From: an uncultured Bacilli bacterium
GTDB lineage: Bacteria; Bacillota_I; Bacilli_A; RF39; UBA660
Reading direction: 5' to 3'
Assembly: GCA_947624635.1 (NCBI GenBank)
Contig: CANQLF010000010.1
Span: 1 to 15,419 of the forward strand
DNA length: 15,419 nt
This document shows positions 1 to 8,382 of this stretch, piece after piece (position 1 is the first letter of the stretch; each line of letters starts with the position of its first letter). The position numbers were made by a program, and so were the translations under genes. The notes beneath the pieces are model-generated. The model was given only the letters and a program-made list of their open reading frames with translations. It made no database searches and was not told where the DNA came from.

Positions 1-691
1 GGAAGTTATGGATGCTTTTGAATATCCATATCAAACTAATCGTCCAGAAAATGAATGGCCACTTGCTAGAACTGTTTATAAAAAATTATACTTAAATGCA
101 AGTACTCATAAATTAGGCGATGCACCAGTTAAAAATGCTAGTAGTGTTAGTTATGATGGTGCAACAGGTTTAACTACATTTGAATATACATTTAGAAAAG
201 ATACTGAACTTACTGGTTATATGAAGTTAAGAATGTACGTTGAAGCTAAAGGTCATGACGACATGGACTTATTTATAACTATTAAGAAGTTATCTACAAA
301 AGGTGAAGAATTACCAGTAACTATTTTTGGTTCTGAACGTCATCCAGGTGCATGGGGTAAACTTAGAGTTTCAGCAAGACACTTAGATGAAGAAAAATCA
401 ACAGAATATCAACCAGTTCATACTCATGATAGAACTGAAAAATTAAAACCTGGTGAAATCGTTCCTATCGATATTGAAATTTGGCCACTATCAAGAATTT
501 GGCATAAAGGTCAAAAATTACAATTACAAATTGCTGGTAGATACATTCGTGATGAATGGTTTGAACCACTTGTTTGGTTCCCAGATAATAAAGGTGAACA
601 TGTTATCCATACTGGTGGTAAATATGAATCATACTTATTAGTTCCAGTTGTTCCACCTAGATATGAAGATGGCGACTATATTTATAGATAG
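1..691 (+). CDS. CocE/NonD (X-Pro dipeptidyl-peptidase-like) hydrolase, C-terminal part
   Basis: The reading frame is already open at the left edge (codons from base 2), so this is the 3' end of a longer gene and the ATG at 8 is probably internal. The visible 229 residues match the C-terminal galactose-binding-like beta-sandwich of the S15/CocE family (PepX_C type). Landmarks are GHDDMDLFITIKKL, then RVSARHLDEEKST, a proline/histidine stretch, and KLKPGEIVPIDIEIWPLS followed by a KGQKLQLQIAG strand. The alpha/beta-hydrolase domain with the catalytic serine lies outside the window, so activity cannot be judged. Family members hydrolyse esters, acylamides or X-Pro peptides. The next gene starts 8 bp after the stop, which suggests co-transcription with the acyl-phosphate genes. 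Codon choice here (CCA, GGT, GAA) looks more biased than in the accessory genes. The family is fairly certain; the substrate is unknown. Confidence 0.8.
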   Translation, partial: EVMDAFEYPYQTNRPENEWPLARTVYKKLYLNASTHKLGDAPVKNASSVSYDGATGLTTFEYTFRKDTELTGYMKLRMYVEAKGHDDMDLFITIKKLSTKGEELPVTIFGSERHPGAWGKLRVSARHLDEEKSTEYQPVHTHDRTEKLKPGEIVPIDIEIWPLSRIWHKGQKLQLQIAGRYIRDEWFEPLVWFPDNKGEHVIHTGGKYESYLLVPVVPPRYEDGDYIYR

Positions 692-699
692 GTGTAATT

Positions 700-1716
700 A
701 TGAACTTAATTGAAAATGTTAAAGCTAAAGCAAAGGCTAACCCTGTAAGGGTTGCCTTTCCTGAAGCTAATGATGTAAAAATGGTTCAAGCTATCGATGA
801 AGTTTCTAAAGAAAAATATTGCGATGTTGTAATTGTTGGACATATCGATGAAGTTAAAGCTTTATGTAGGGATAATAAAATAGATGATTCAACTTGGGAA
901 TATGTAGATTCTAATGATGAAGAATATAAAGAAAATATATTACAAAAATATTTAAAATTACCCGATTTAGTTTATGGCGAAAAATCTTTACGTAGAAGAA
1001 TGAATGATCCATTATATTTGGCATTCATGATGGAAGCAATCGATGAAGTTGATGTAACTTTTGCTGGTATTACTAGCGCAACAGGAGATATTATTTTAGC
1101 GGCTCAAACAATAGTCGGTTTAAATAATGAACTTGAAGTAGCATCATCTGTCGGAATTGCGGAACTACCTAATTATACATTTTCTGATGGTGGTAATTTA
1201 ATTGCAGTTGGTGATTGTGCAGTATGTACAAATCCGAGTGCTAGTGAATTAGCAAGTATCGCTATAAATACTTGTGATACTATTCGTTCTGTAACAGGAT
1301 GGGAACCTAGATGTGCACTTTTATCTTATTCAACTGATGGTTCTGGTAGTGGTGAACTTATAGAAAAAGTAAAAACTGCCGTTAAACTTGCTCGTGATAG
1401 AAGACCTGATTTAAAAATTGATGGAGAATTTCAATTAGATTCTGCAATCGTTCCAGAGATTGCGCAAAAAAAGGTCAAAAGAGAAAGTGAAGTAGCTGGT
1501 AAAGCAAATATTTTAATATTTCCAGATTTAAATGCTGGAAATATTGGTGTAAAATTAATTCAACAATTTGGTAGTGCTGATGCTTATGGACCATTATTAC
1601 AAGGTTTTAAAAAAATTTGTAGTGATTGTTCAAGAAGTGCTCCTGTATCAGAATTAGTTGGTAATATCCTATTTTCTATTGTTAGAGCAGGTGATTTAAA
1701 AAATGGTAAAAAATAA
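700..1716 (+). CDS. pta: phosphate acyltransferase, Pta type (acyl-CoA + Pi to acyl-phosphate)
   Basis: This 338-residue protein is collinear with the catalytic domain of phosphate acetyltransferases. It starts with VRVAFPEANDVKMVQAI. Its C-terminal half carries the Pta signatures LSYSTDGSGSG (around 208-218), PDLKIDGEFQLDSAI, VAGKANILIFPDLNAGN (265-281) and GPLLQGFKK. These read as Pta rather than Ptb, whose equivalent stretch is of the MPNIETGN type. The length suits a single-domain Firmicutes Pta (about 325-335 aa). The start is supported by AGGTG a few bases upstream. The 3' end overlaps the downstream butyrate kinase by 14 nt, so translation is probably coupled. With that partner it should supply acyl-phosphate for substrate-level phosphorylation in the cytoplasm. 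Whether the real substrate is acetyl-, propionyl-, butyryl- or branched acyl-CoA cannot be read from the sequence. Confidence 0.88.
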   Translation: MNLIENVKAKAKANPVRVAFPEANDVKMVQAIDEVSKEKYCDVVIVGHIDEVKALCRDNKIDDSTWEYVDSNDEEYKENILQKYLKLPDLVYGEKSLRRRMNDPLYLAFMMEAIDEVDVTFAGITSATGDIILAAQTIVGLNNELEVASSVGIAELPNYTFSDGGNLIAVGDCAVCTNPSASELASIAINTCDTIRSVTGWEPRCALLSYSTDGSGSGELIEKVKTAVKLARDRRPDLKIDGEFQLDSAIVPEIAQKKVKRESEVAGKANILIFPDLNAGNIGVKLIQQFGSADAYGPLLQGFKKICSDCSRSAPVSELVGNILFSIVRAGDLKNGKK

Positions 1717-2815
1717 TTTTAGAATTTTATCTATAAATCCTGGCTCAACTAGTACTAAAATTGGTTTATTTGATAACGAAGAATGTGTTTTTAAAGTTAA
1801 TATTGAACATGATCAAGATGTTTTAAAAACTTTTAAAGAAATATCTGATCAAAGAGAATTTCGTCTTAATACTGTTTTAGAAACTTTAAAAGAAAACAAT
1901 ATTTCTATAGAATCAATTGATGCTTTCTCAGGTAGAGGCGGTTCTCTTGAATGTTGTGAAGGTGGAACTTATGAAATAAATGAGCTTATGTATAATGATG
2001 CTAAATCAATGCGAATAGTTAAACATCCTTCTGCTTTAGGTATTGTCCTAGCTTATGAACTTGCTCATAAATATGATAAAAGGTGTTTCTGTGTTAATCC
2101 GCCTGATGTTGATGAATTTAATTTAGAAGCAAGGATCACTGGTATTCCAGGAATATATAGAGAAAGTAGAATTCATGCTTTAAATCAAAAAGAAATTGCC
2201 ATTAGATATGCAAAGAAAGTTAATTGCAAATATGAAGATTTAAATTTGATTATTTGCCATGCTGGAGGAGGTATTTCGGTAGCGGCTCATAATCATGGTA
2301 AAATGATCGATTGCAATGATATTGTCAACGGTGATGGTCCAATGGCTCCAAATAGAAGTGGTTTTATACCAGCAAAACCACTTGTAAATATGTGTTTCAG
2401 TGGTAAATATAGTGAATCTGAGATAAAATCATTAATTAATAAAAATGGTGGTATTTTGGCTCACTTAGGTACAGCTGATATTAAAGATGTTGTCCAAATG
2501 ATTAAAGATGGCAATAAAAAAGCTCAAATTATATATGACGCTATGATATATCAAATTGCAAAACAAATTGGAGCTATGTATGTAGCATTAAAATGTAATT
2601 GTAGTGCTATAATTTTAACTGGTGGTATTGCTAATGACAAGTATTATATTAAAAAATTGAATAAATATATTAAAGATCTATGCAAAGTTGAAGTTATGCC
2701 GGGAGAATTTGAATTAGAAGCTTTAGCATCCGGAGCTCTTAGGGTATTAACAAATAAAGAAAAAGTTAAAGAATATATTGGTAAACCAGTATTTAATGGT
2801 GTGATAGGAGATTAA
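1703..2815 (+). CDS. buk: butyrate kinase (acyl-phosphate + ADP to acid + ATP)
   Basis: This 370-residue member of the ASKHA acetate/butyrate kinase family is slightly longer than typical Buk (about 355). The N-terminal phosphate-1 loop is ILSINPGSTSTKIGLF (N12, S15, T16, K19). FSGRGG, the HPSALG segment and the VNPPDVDEF segment are typical of Buk and not of acetate kinase. Further on are ICHAGGGISVAA (H186-G190), NGDGPMAPNRSG and ILTGGIAND near the C-terminus. The start at 1703 is favoured by AGGTGA at 1689-1694 inside pta. The enzyme should yield ATP from butyryl- or branched-chain acyl-phosphate made by the upstream phosphotransacylase. The pair would be the ATP-yielding last step of a fermentative butyrate or branched-chain acid pathway; the direction and substrate are inferred. 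Confidence 0.93.
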   Translation: MVKNNFRILSINPGSTSTKIGLFDNEECVFKVNIEHDQDVLKTFKEISDQREFRLNTVLETLKENNISIESIDAFSGRGGSLECCEGGTYEINELMYNDAKSMRIVKHPSALGIVLAYELAHKYDKRCFCVNPPDVDEFNLEARITGIPGIYRESRIHALNQKEIAIRYAKKVNCKYEDLNLIICHAGGGISVAAHNHGKMIDCNDIVNGDGPMAPNRSGFIPAKPLVNMCFSGKYSESEIKSLINKNGGILAHLGTADIKDVVQMIKDGNKKAQIIYDAMIYQIAKQIGAMYVALKCNCSAIILTGGIANDKYYIKKLNKYIKDLCKVEVMPGEFELEALASGALRVLTNKEKVKEYIGKPVFNGVIGD

Positions 2816-2817
2816 TA

Positions 2818-3258
2818 ATGAAAAGTAAAGATGTATTTAAGCAATTATTACCAGGAGTGGTAGTAGGTTTTATTTTAGGAATCATCTTAGTTTCTTTAGT
2901 TGGAGTAGATAAGGAAAATAGTATTCCAAATTATATAGGTGGAGCAATGTGTTGTTTAGTACCAACATTTTTGAACTGTTTAATAGTTTTGTTTGGTACT
3001 GCTAAAACTATTAAAAGAAAAATATCTTTTAAAGATGTTTTAATAAGAATTCTGCCTTTTGTATTATTAGCAGGAATTATCGGATTAATTATTGTGGCAG
3101 TTGTAATAGAAAGAGTAATTGGTATTGATCCAAGAAGTATTTCTTTAATGACTACAGCTATATATGAAGCAATTTTAGGAGTAGTTGTTTCTACGATATT
3201 TGCTTATATTGCTTTAAAAAAATATGTTATGGATGTTAAATATACAAAAAGAAAATAA
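2818..3258 (+). CDS. small four-helix membrane protein of unknown function
   Basis: This 146-residue, very hydrophobic protein is not recognised. It has about four predicted membrane segments, at roughly 10-30, 40-62, 76-98 and 110-134. Basic patches follow the second segment (KTIKRK) and form the C-terminal tail (KYTKRK), suggesting a cytoplasmic middle loop and C-terminus. The start lies 2 bp after the buk stop, with AGGAG at 2806-2810 inside buk, so it is translated from the pta-buk transcript. A strong terminator follows. No catalytic motif or known transporter signature is visible. It lacks the conserved NRxWTF-like end of GtrA/GtcA flippases, although its size and helix count are similar. 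A role linked to organic-acid metabolism is possible only from position. Confidence 0.75.
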   Translation: MKSKDVFKQLLPGVVVGFILGIILVSLVGVDKENSIPNYIGGAMCCLVPTFLNCLIVLFGTAKTIKRKISFKDVLIRILPFVLLAGIIGLIIVAVVIERVIGIDPRSISLMTTAIYEAILGVVVSTIFAYIALKKYVMDVKYTKRK

Positions 3259-3307
3259 AATGAAAATATTAGATTATTAATACACAGTAAAAATAAATCT
3301 TAATAAT

Positions 3308-3347
3308 AAACAAGAGTAATATGTACATTATTCTTGTTTTAATTTTT
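3308..3347 (+). terminator. intrinsic terminator closing the hydrolase-pta-buk operon
   Basis: A 13-bp stem pairs 3308-3320 with 3327-3339, with one G-U pair, around the six-base loop ATGTAC. It is followed by a T-rich tract (TTTTAATTTTT). It separates the metabolic operon from the glycosylation genes. Confidence 0.85.
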
Positions 3348-3356
3348 ATCTTAAGA

Positions 3357-3365
3357 TGATATAAT
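3357..3365 (+). promoter_or_regulatory. extended -10 promoter for the yfhO-csbB-like pair
   Basis: TGATATAAT is a TGn-extended, perfect -10 hexamer just downstream of the terminator and 22 bp before the preferred yfhO start. No convincing -35 is seen at 17 bp, which is tolerable for an extended -10 site. The transcript would have a very short leader. Confidence 0.5.
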
Positions 3366-3387
3366 ACTAATGAAAAGGGATGTATAT

Positions 3388-5919
3388 ATGTCTAAATTTA
3401 ATAAAAAGGATTATAGAAATATAATAATATTAATTATAACTTTTATATTATTAGTTTTTTTAATAACTAGATTTAATTATATATATGGATCTAATCTAGA
3501 TTGGAAAACTCAACATTTTAATTTTCCAGAATACTTTAGAACACTATTTTATAAAAATTTTAACTTATTTCCATCATTTGCTTTTAATATAGGAGCAGGA
3601 CAAAATATTTATAATTTATCTTATTATGGATTATTAAATCCAATAATATTAGTATCATATCTACTACCATTTATTAAAATGGTAGATTATATAATGATAT
3701 CTAGTATGTTATGTGTAATAATTAGTGTAATATTATTTTATAAATGGTTAAGAAATAAAGAATATAGTGAAAATACCTCATTATTTTCTAGTTTTCTATT
3801 TCTTTTTTCTTCCCCTTTAATCTTACATAGTCATAGACATATAATGTTTATAAATTATTTACCATTTTTAATGATGGGACTAATGTCTATAGATTCATAT
3901 TTTAAAAATAATAAAAGATTTATGTTAATATTAAGTGTATTCTTAATAATAATGACTAGTTATTATTATAGTATACCAAGTTTATTTGTACTTGTTATAT
4001 ATGGTATATATACATTTATTAAAAAAGAAAAGAAAATTACTGTTAAATCATTTTTTACAGAAGGATTTAAATTTTTATTACCAATTATAATAGGTATAAT
4101 TTGTTCATCAATTATATTAATACCTACATTATATGTAATATTAACAGGTAGGGTAGATGCATCAAATGCAACAAATTTAGCTAACATATTAATTCCTAAA
4201 TTAAATTTAAATTATTTACTTTATTCATCTTATTCAGTAGGTTTAACTAGTATAATAATAATAAGTTTAATATATGCTTTTATATCAAAAAAAAGAGAAA
4301 ATATATTTATGTCTACTATAATTAGTGTAATATGCATATTTCCACTTATAGTATTTATATTAAATGGAATGCTTTATATAGATTCTAAAGTATTAATACC
4401 ATTTATTCCATTATGTTTATTATTAATAACAGAATTTATAAAAGATTTATTTGATAAAAACATTAATATTATAAAAGTTATAATACCATTTATAATAATA
4501 TCAATATTATTTTGTTTAACAGTTAAATATAATTCTATTATTTTTTATCTAATAGATTCTTTAGTAATGATAATTATGTTATTAATATTTAAGAAATTTA
4601 AATATGGAATTATAATATCAACTATATTAATATCTTTAGGTAATATGTTATTTGTTAATTTTAATGATGATATGATGAGTATAGATGATTATAATTATAT
4701 TTATAGTGATAAAATTGATGAATTATTTAATGAAGTATTAAAAGATAATGAAATATATCGTTCTACAAATTATGTAGATACACTAACTACATCTAATAAA
4801 ATATATAATAGTAATTACTATAATACATCAATGTATAGTTCTACTTATAATTCATTGTACAAGAGTTTTTATGTAGAAGATTTTTCTAATGATATTAGTT
4901 ATAGAAATAATTTAATAACTTCTTCACCTAATAATATATTGTGGAATACTTTAATGGGAGTTAAGTATGTTGTAAGTGATAAAAATAATTTAATGGGTTA
5001 TGAAAAAATTAAGCAAAATGGAAATTATTCACTTTATAAAAATGATAATGTATTTAGTATTGGATATGTAACATCTAACTTAATGAGTTATGATGATTAT
5101 AAAAAGTTAGATTATCCATACAAAATAGAAGCTTTATTAAATAATATTATTGTTAATAAAGATGTGGATAATAATTATGAATCTAATATATTAGAATATA
5201 AAATAAATTATAATAATGTTAGATATTCTAATTTAAATATCGATAGTAATAATAATCATATAATAATTAATTCTAAAGATAATGGTAAAATTACAATACC
5301 TTTAAAAGAAAAATTAAATAATAAAATATTATTAATAAGATTTAATATGAATTATGAAGAAAAATGTAGTGTAGGTGATACTAGCATTACTATAAATGGA
5401 GTTAAAAATTTGCTTACTTGCAGAAGTTGGAAATATAAAAATAAAAATAATACTTTTGATTATGTTATATCTAGTAATGATGATATTGATAAATTAAATA
5501 TAGAGTTTAGTAAGGGTAAATACGATATATCAGATATTAAAACTTATATATTTTCTTATGATGATGTTTTAGATAGTGTAAGATTAAAAGACAGATTAAT
5601 ATTAGATAAAGATAAAACTAAGGGAGATGTTATAGAAGGTAATATTAATGTTACAAAAGATGGATATTTTACTATTACTATTCCATTTGATAAAGGATTT
5701 AAGATATATGTAAATGATAAAGAAGTTAATTATGAAAAAGTTAATTCTGCTTTTATTGGTTTTAAAATAAATAAAGGTAACTATAATATAAGATTAGTAT
5801 ATACATCTCCTATGAAAAATATTTCGTTAATAATAAGTTTATGTGGTATAATAGCTTCAATATTTATATTAGTTTTAGATAAGAAAAGAGTTGTTAGTAA
5901 TGAAAAAAGAAAAGATTAG
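3388..5919 (+). CDS. yfhO: YfhO-family polytopic membrane glycosyltransferase-like protein
   Basis: This protein has about 843 residues from the ATG at 3388. That start is preferred over the in-frame ATG at 3370 because AAAAGGGA at 3372-3379 is well placed for it. The first 430 or so residues hold about a dozen hydrophobic helices. The first (about 11-28) is followed by an outside loop with an acidic residue (SNLDWKTQH, D38), as expected in GT-C-fold enzymes and YfhO. Residues of roughly 440-800 form an extracytoplasmic, Asn/Tyr-rich beta region, followed by a final helix near the C-terminus. In Bacillus and Staphylococcus, YfhO works with CsbB and GtcA to glycosylate lipoteichoic acid from a lipid-linked sugar. 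The overlap with the downstream CsbB-like gene supports that role here. The acceptor (teichoic acid, glycolipid or protein) is unknown. Family fairly sure, substrate not. Confidence 0.8.
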   Translation: MSKFNKKDYRNIIILIITFILLVFLITRFNYIYGSNLDWKTQHFNFPEYFRTLFYKNFNLFPSFAFNIGAGQNIYNLSYYGLLNPIILVSYLLPFIKMVDYIMISSMLCVIISVILFYKWLRNKEYSENTSLFSSFLFLFSSPLILHSHRHIMFINYLPFLMMGLMSIDSYFKNNKRFMLILSVFLIIMTSYYYSIPSLFVLVIYGIYTFIKKEKKITVKSFFTEGFKFLLPIIIGIICSSIILIPTLYVILTGRVDASNATNLANILIPKLNLNYLLYSSYSVGLTSIIIISLIYAFISKKRENIFMSTIISVICIFPLIVFILNGMLYIDSKVLIPFIPLCLLLITEFIKDLFDKNINIIKVIIPFIIISILFCLTVKYNSIIFYLIDSLVMIIMLLIFKKFKYGIIISTILISLGNMLFVNFNDDMMSIDDYNYIYSDKIDELFNEVLKDNEIYRSTNYVDTLTTSNKIYNSNYYNTSMYSSTYNSLYKSFYVEDFSNDISYRNNLITSSPNNILWNTLMGVKYVVSDKNNLMGYEKIKQNGNYSLYKNDNVFSIGYVTSNLMSYDDYKKLDYPYKIEALLNNIIVNKDVDNNYESNILEYKINYNNVRYSNLNIDSNNNHIIINSKDNGKITIPLKEKLNNKILLIRFNMNYEEKCSVGDTSITINGVKNLLTCRSWKYKNKNNTFDYVISSNDDIDKLNIEFSKGKYDISDIKTYIFSYDDVLDSVRLKDRLILDKDKTKGDVIEGNINVTKDGYFTITIPFDKGFKIYVNDKEVNYEKVNSAFIGFKINKGNYNIRLVYTSPMKNISLIISLCGIIASIFILVLDKKRVVSNEKRKD

Positions 5920-6844
5920 TATAGTTGTTCCTTGTTATAATGAAGAAGAATCTTTAAAATATTTTTATGATGAAATAACAAAAGTAAGTAAAGAAATGGA
6001 TGATTTAGATTTTGAATATTTATTTGTAAATGATGGAAGTTCTGATAAAACATTAGATGAATTAAGAAGTTTAAGTAAGAAGGATAAAAGAGTTAGATAC
6101 ATATCTTTTTCAAGAAACTTTGGTAAAGAATCAGCTATGTATGCAGGACTTGTTGAATCTACTGGAGATTATGTAGCAATAATGGATGCGGATTTACAAG
6201 ATCCGCCAAGCATGCTTTCTAAGATGTATAAATATATTAAGGAAGAAGGATACGACTCTGTAGGAACAAGAAGGGTAACTAGAAAAGGTGAACCACCAAT
6301 TAGAAGTTTTTTTGCTAGGATGTTTTATAAAATAATAAATAAAATGTCCAAAGTAGAAATGGTTGATGGAGCAAGAGATTATAGATTAATGACTAGACAA
6401 ATGGTTAATGCAATTATAGATTTAAAAGAATACAATAGATATTCTAAAGGATTATTTAGTTTTGTAGGCTTTAATACTAAATGGTTAGAATATGAAAATG
6501 TAGAAAGAGTAGCAGGAGAAACTAAATGGAGTTTTTGGAAATTATTTATATATGCATTAGATGGTATAACTGCTTTTTCAACAGTTCCCCTTGCAATTTC
6601 ATCAATAATAGGAATTATATTTTGTTTAATATCAATGATTATGATATTTGTAATAATAATTAAAACATTGATTTTTGGAGATCCTGTATCTGGTTGGCCA
6701 TCAATGATGTGTGTTATATTTTTGGTAAGTGGTATTCAATTATTTTGCATAGGAATACTAGGCCAATATTTATCTAAGACTTATCTTGAAACTAAAAAAA
6801 GACCAATTTATATAGTAAAAGAAACTGAAAAAGATAATAAATAA
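5900..6844 (+). CDS. csbB: CsbB/GtrB-type family 2 glycosyltransferase (polyprenyl-phosphate sugar synthase)
   Basis: This protein has 314 residues from the ATG at 5900; an in-frame TTG at 5891 is less likely. It has an N-terminal GT-A domain with ISIVVPCYNEEES, FVNDGSSDKT, the metal-binding DxD in MDADLQDPP (D96, D98) and the RxFGKE segment. Two C-terminal membrane helices lie at about 225-250 and 262-290, followed by GILGQYLSKTYLETKKRP, typical of DPM1/GtrB/CsbB enzymes. It should transfer a sugar (GlcNAc or glucose in characterised relatives) from a nucleotide sugar to undecaprenyl phosphate on the inner membrane face. It overlaps yfhO by 20 nt, mirroring the csbB-yfhO partnership in which YfhO uses the lipid-linked sugar outside. 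The flippase is not in the window. The gene order is YfhO first. Confidence 0.88.
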   Translation: MKKEKISIVVPCYNEEESLKYFYDEITKVSKEMDDLDFEYLFVNDGSSDKTLDELRSLSKKDKRVRYISFSRNFGKESAMYAGLVESTGDYVAIMDADLQDPPSMLSKMYKYIKEEGYDSVGTRRVTRKGEPPIRSFFARMFYKIINKMSKVEMVDGARDYRLMTRQMVNAIIDLKEYNRYSKGLFSFVGFNTKWLEYENVERVAGETKWSFWKLFIYALDGITAFSTVPLAISSIIGIIFCLISMIMIFVIIIKTLIFGDPVSGWPSMMCVIFLVSGIQLFCIGILGQYLSKTYLETKKRPIYIVKETEKDNK

Positions 6845-6917
6845 TAATTAAAAATATTGTTGTGTTTATTGCTTTTATATAATTATTTAAAAATTTAATT
6901 AATTTTAAATTAACCTC

Positions 6918-6947
6918 TTGACAACAAGAACATATATACGGTATACT
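6918..6947 (+). promoter_or_regulatory. dinD promoter with SOS-like operator in the spacer
   Basis: Perfect -35 TTGACA (6918-6923) and -10 TATACT (6942-6947) are separated by 18 bp. The spacer holds GAACATATATAC (6928-6939), a half-match to the Gram-positive LexA box GAACN4GTTC. It also holds a perfect odd palindrome TATAC-G-GTATA (6935-6945) overlapping the -10. Either could be a repressor site. The promoter is clear; operator identity is inferred. Confidence 0.65.
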
Positions 6948-6978
6948 GGGTTTGTAAGCAATAAGGAGGTAATGGTTT

Positions 6979-7785
6979 ATGAACCAAATTAAAGAATATA
7001 ATGAAGTAAGTTTTGAAAGCATTAAGCATATCGATGAATATGGAGTTGAGTTTTGGTATGCAAGAGAGCTAATGTTAGCACTTGAGTATAAGAAATGGGA
7101 TAAATTTCTTAATGTAATTGAAAATTCTAAAGTGGCTTGTGAAAAAAGCGGAAATTTAATTGATGACCATTTTCTCCAAGTGGGGAAAATGGTAGAAATA
7201 GGATCTGGAGCAACAAGAAAAAAAGTTGATTATGAACTATCAAGATACGCCTGTTATTTGATTGTACAAAATTCTGATCCAAAAAAAGAAAGTGTAGCTC
7301 TAGGTCAAACATATTTTGCTGTTCAAACAAGAAGGCAAGAACTTAGTGAAAAAGAATATAGTGAATTAACAGAAGATGAAAAAAGGTTTTATCAAAGAGA
7401 CTTAACAAGGAAAGGAAATTATTCATTAAATCAAACTGCAAAAAAATCTGGAGTTAAAAATTTTGATAGATTTCATAATTATGGATATAAAGGATTATAT
7501 AATGGTGAAACAGCTGATGATATAGCTAAAAGAAAAGGGTTAAGATATAGAGAAGATATTTTAGATAATATGGGTAGTGAAGAACTAGCTGCAAATTTAT
7601 TTAGAATTACACAAACAGAATCAAAGTTAAAAAGAGATAATATTAAAACTGAAAATGATGCGAATAAGACACATTATACTATCGGAAAGAACATTAGAGA
7701 AGTTATTGAAAAGAATGGTGGAACAATGCCTGAAGATTTACCTACACCAAAGAAAAGTTTAAAAGAATTAGAAAAAGAAAATTAG
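6979..7785 (+). CDS. dinD: DNA damage-inducible protein D (DinD)
   Basis: This protein has 268 residues, against about 274 for E. coli DinD, with collinear family blocks. An N-terminal Bro-N-like segment reads EYGVEFWYARELMLALEYKKW. It is followed by DHFLQVGKMVEIGSGATRK, then YELSRYACYLIVQNSDPKKE, LGQTYFAVQTRRQE, and the NYGYKGLYNG / GSEELAANLFRITQTE region. DinD is SOS-induced and has been reported to antagonise RecA filaments; homologues are often on mobile or accessory DNA. The start is fixed by AAGGAGG at 6962-6968. Its own strong promoter carries an SOS-like operator, in keeping with damage induction. It stands between the glycosylation genes and an array of small enzymes, and the next gene is 65 bp away. 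Confidence 0.92.
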   Translation: MNQIKEYNEVSFESIKHIDEYGVEFWYARELMLALEYKKWDKFLNVIENSKVACEKSGNLIDDHFLQVGKMVEIGSGATRKKVDYELSRYACYLIVQNSDPKKESVALGQTYFAVQTRRQELSEKEYSELTEDEKRFYQRDLTRKGNYSLNQTAKKSGVKNFDRFHNYGYKGLYNGETADDIAKRKGLRYREDILDNMGSEELAANLFRITQTESKLKRDNIKTENDANKTHYTIGKNIREVIEKNGGTMPEDLPTPKKSLKELEKEN

Positions 7786-7850
7786 TTTTAACAGGAGTTA
7801 TAAAAAGTAAAGATGATTATGTTAAAAGTAAAATAAAGGAGTTTTAGATT

Positions 7851-8369
7851 ATGAAAGAAGTATTATATAATTACGATAATTTAACAAGTAAAGATATAGA
7901 TGAAGTAGTAATAAGAACAAAAGGATTATTAATTAATGAAAATGATGAAATACTTGTAGTTTATTCTAATAAAACATATCACTTTCCTGGCGGACATTTA
8001 GAAGAAGGTGAATCACTATTAGAGTGTCTATCAAGAGAAATAAAAGAAGAGGCAGGAATAGATTTAAAAATAGAAGATTTAGAGCCATTTGAAAAAATTA
8101 CTCATTATAATAAAAATTATCATAATTTAGGTAAAAATAGAGAAAGTGCAGTATACTACTATGTTTTAAATACTGATAAAGAGTATGATATATCTAATCA
8201 AAATTTAACTAAAGATGAAATAGAAGGTAATTTTACTGTAAAAAGAATACATATAAATGATATTGAACAGGTTTTAATTGATAGTATTAATGATAGAGAA
8301 TTCAATAAAGTTATAGTAGAAGAAATGTTAGATGCAATAAAAGAATATAAAAAAATTTATAAAAAATAA
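7851..8369 (+). CDS. NUDIX hydrolase
   Basis: This 172-residue protein has a perfect NUDIX box, G48-x5-E54-x7-R62-E63-I64-x-E66-E67-x-G69-I70. It lies within the usual beta-strand framework (ILVVYSNKTYHFPGGHLEEGE). The metal-binding glutamates are intact, so a functional pyrophosphohydrolase acting on a nucleoside-diphosphate-linked substrate is expected. Which nucleotide is hydrolysed cannot be told. The start is supported by AAAGGAG upstream. It is the first member of a closely packed run of small enzymes, and the next start is 13 bp beyond its stop. The 65-bp gap before it contains no clear promoter, so it may be read from the dinD promoter. Confidence 0.9.
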   Translation: MKEVLYNYDNLTSKDIDEVVIRTKGLLINENDEILVVYSNKTYHFPGGHLEEGESLLECLSREIKEEAGIDLKIEDLEPFEKITHYNKNYHNLGKNRESAVYYYVLNTDKEYDISNQNLTKDEIEGNFTVKRIHINDIEQVLIDSINDREFNKVIVEEMLDAIKEYKKIYKK

Positions 8370-8382
8370 GGAGGAATGAATT

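Noticed and set aside
2818..3258. GtcA/GtrA flippase for the YfhO-CsbB pair
   Set aside because: Size and helix number fit, but the conserved GtrA residues are absent, it is coupled to buk, and a terminator separates it from the glycosylation genes.
6881..6910. Inverted ATTTAAAA/TTTTAAAT after the glycosyltransferase as a terminator
   Set aside because: The stem is entirely A/T and lacks a following T-run; it is expected by chance in such AT-rich DNA.
7127..7330. Minus-strand open frame within dinD
   Set aside because: It is a shadow of the strongly supported dinD gene, without its own RBS or motif; other minus-strand frames in the window are rejected for the same reason.
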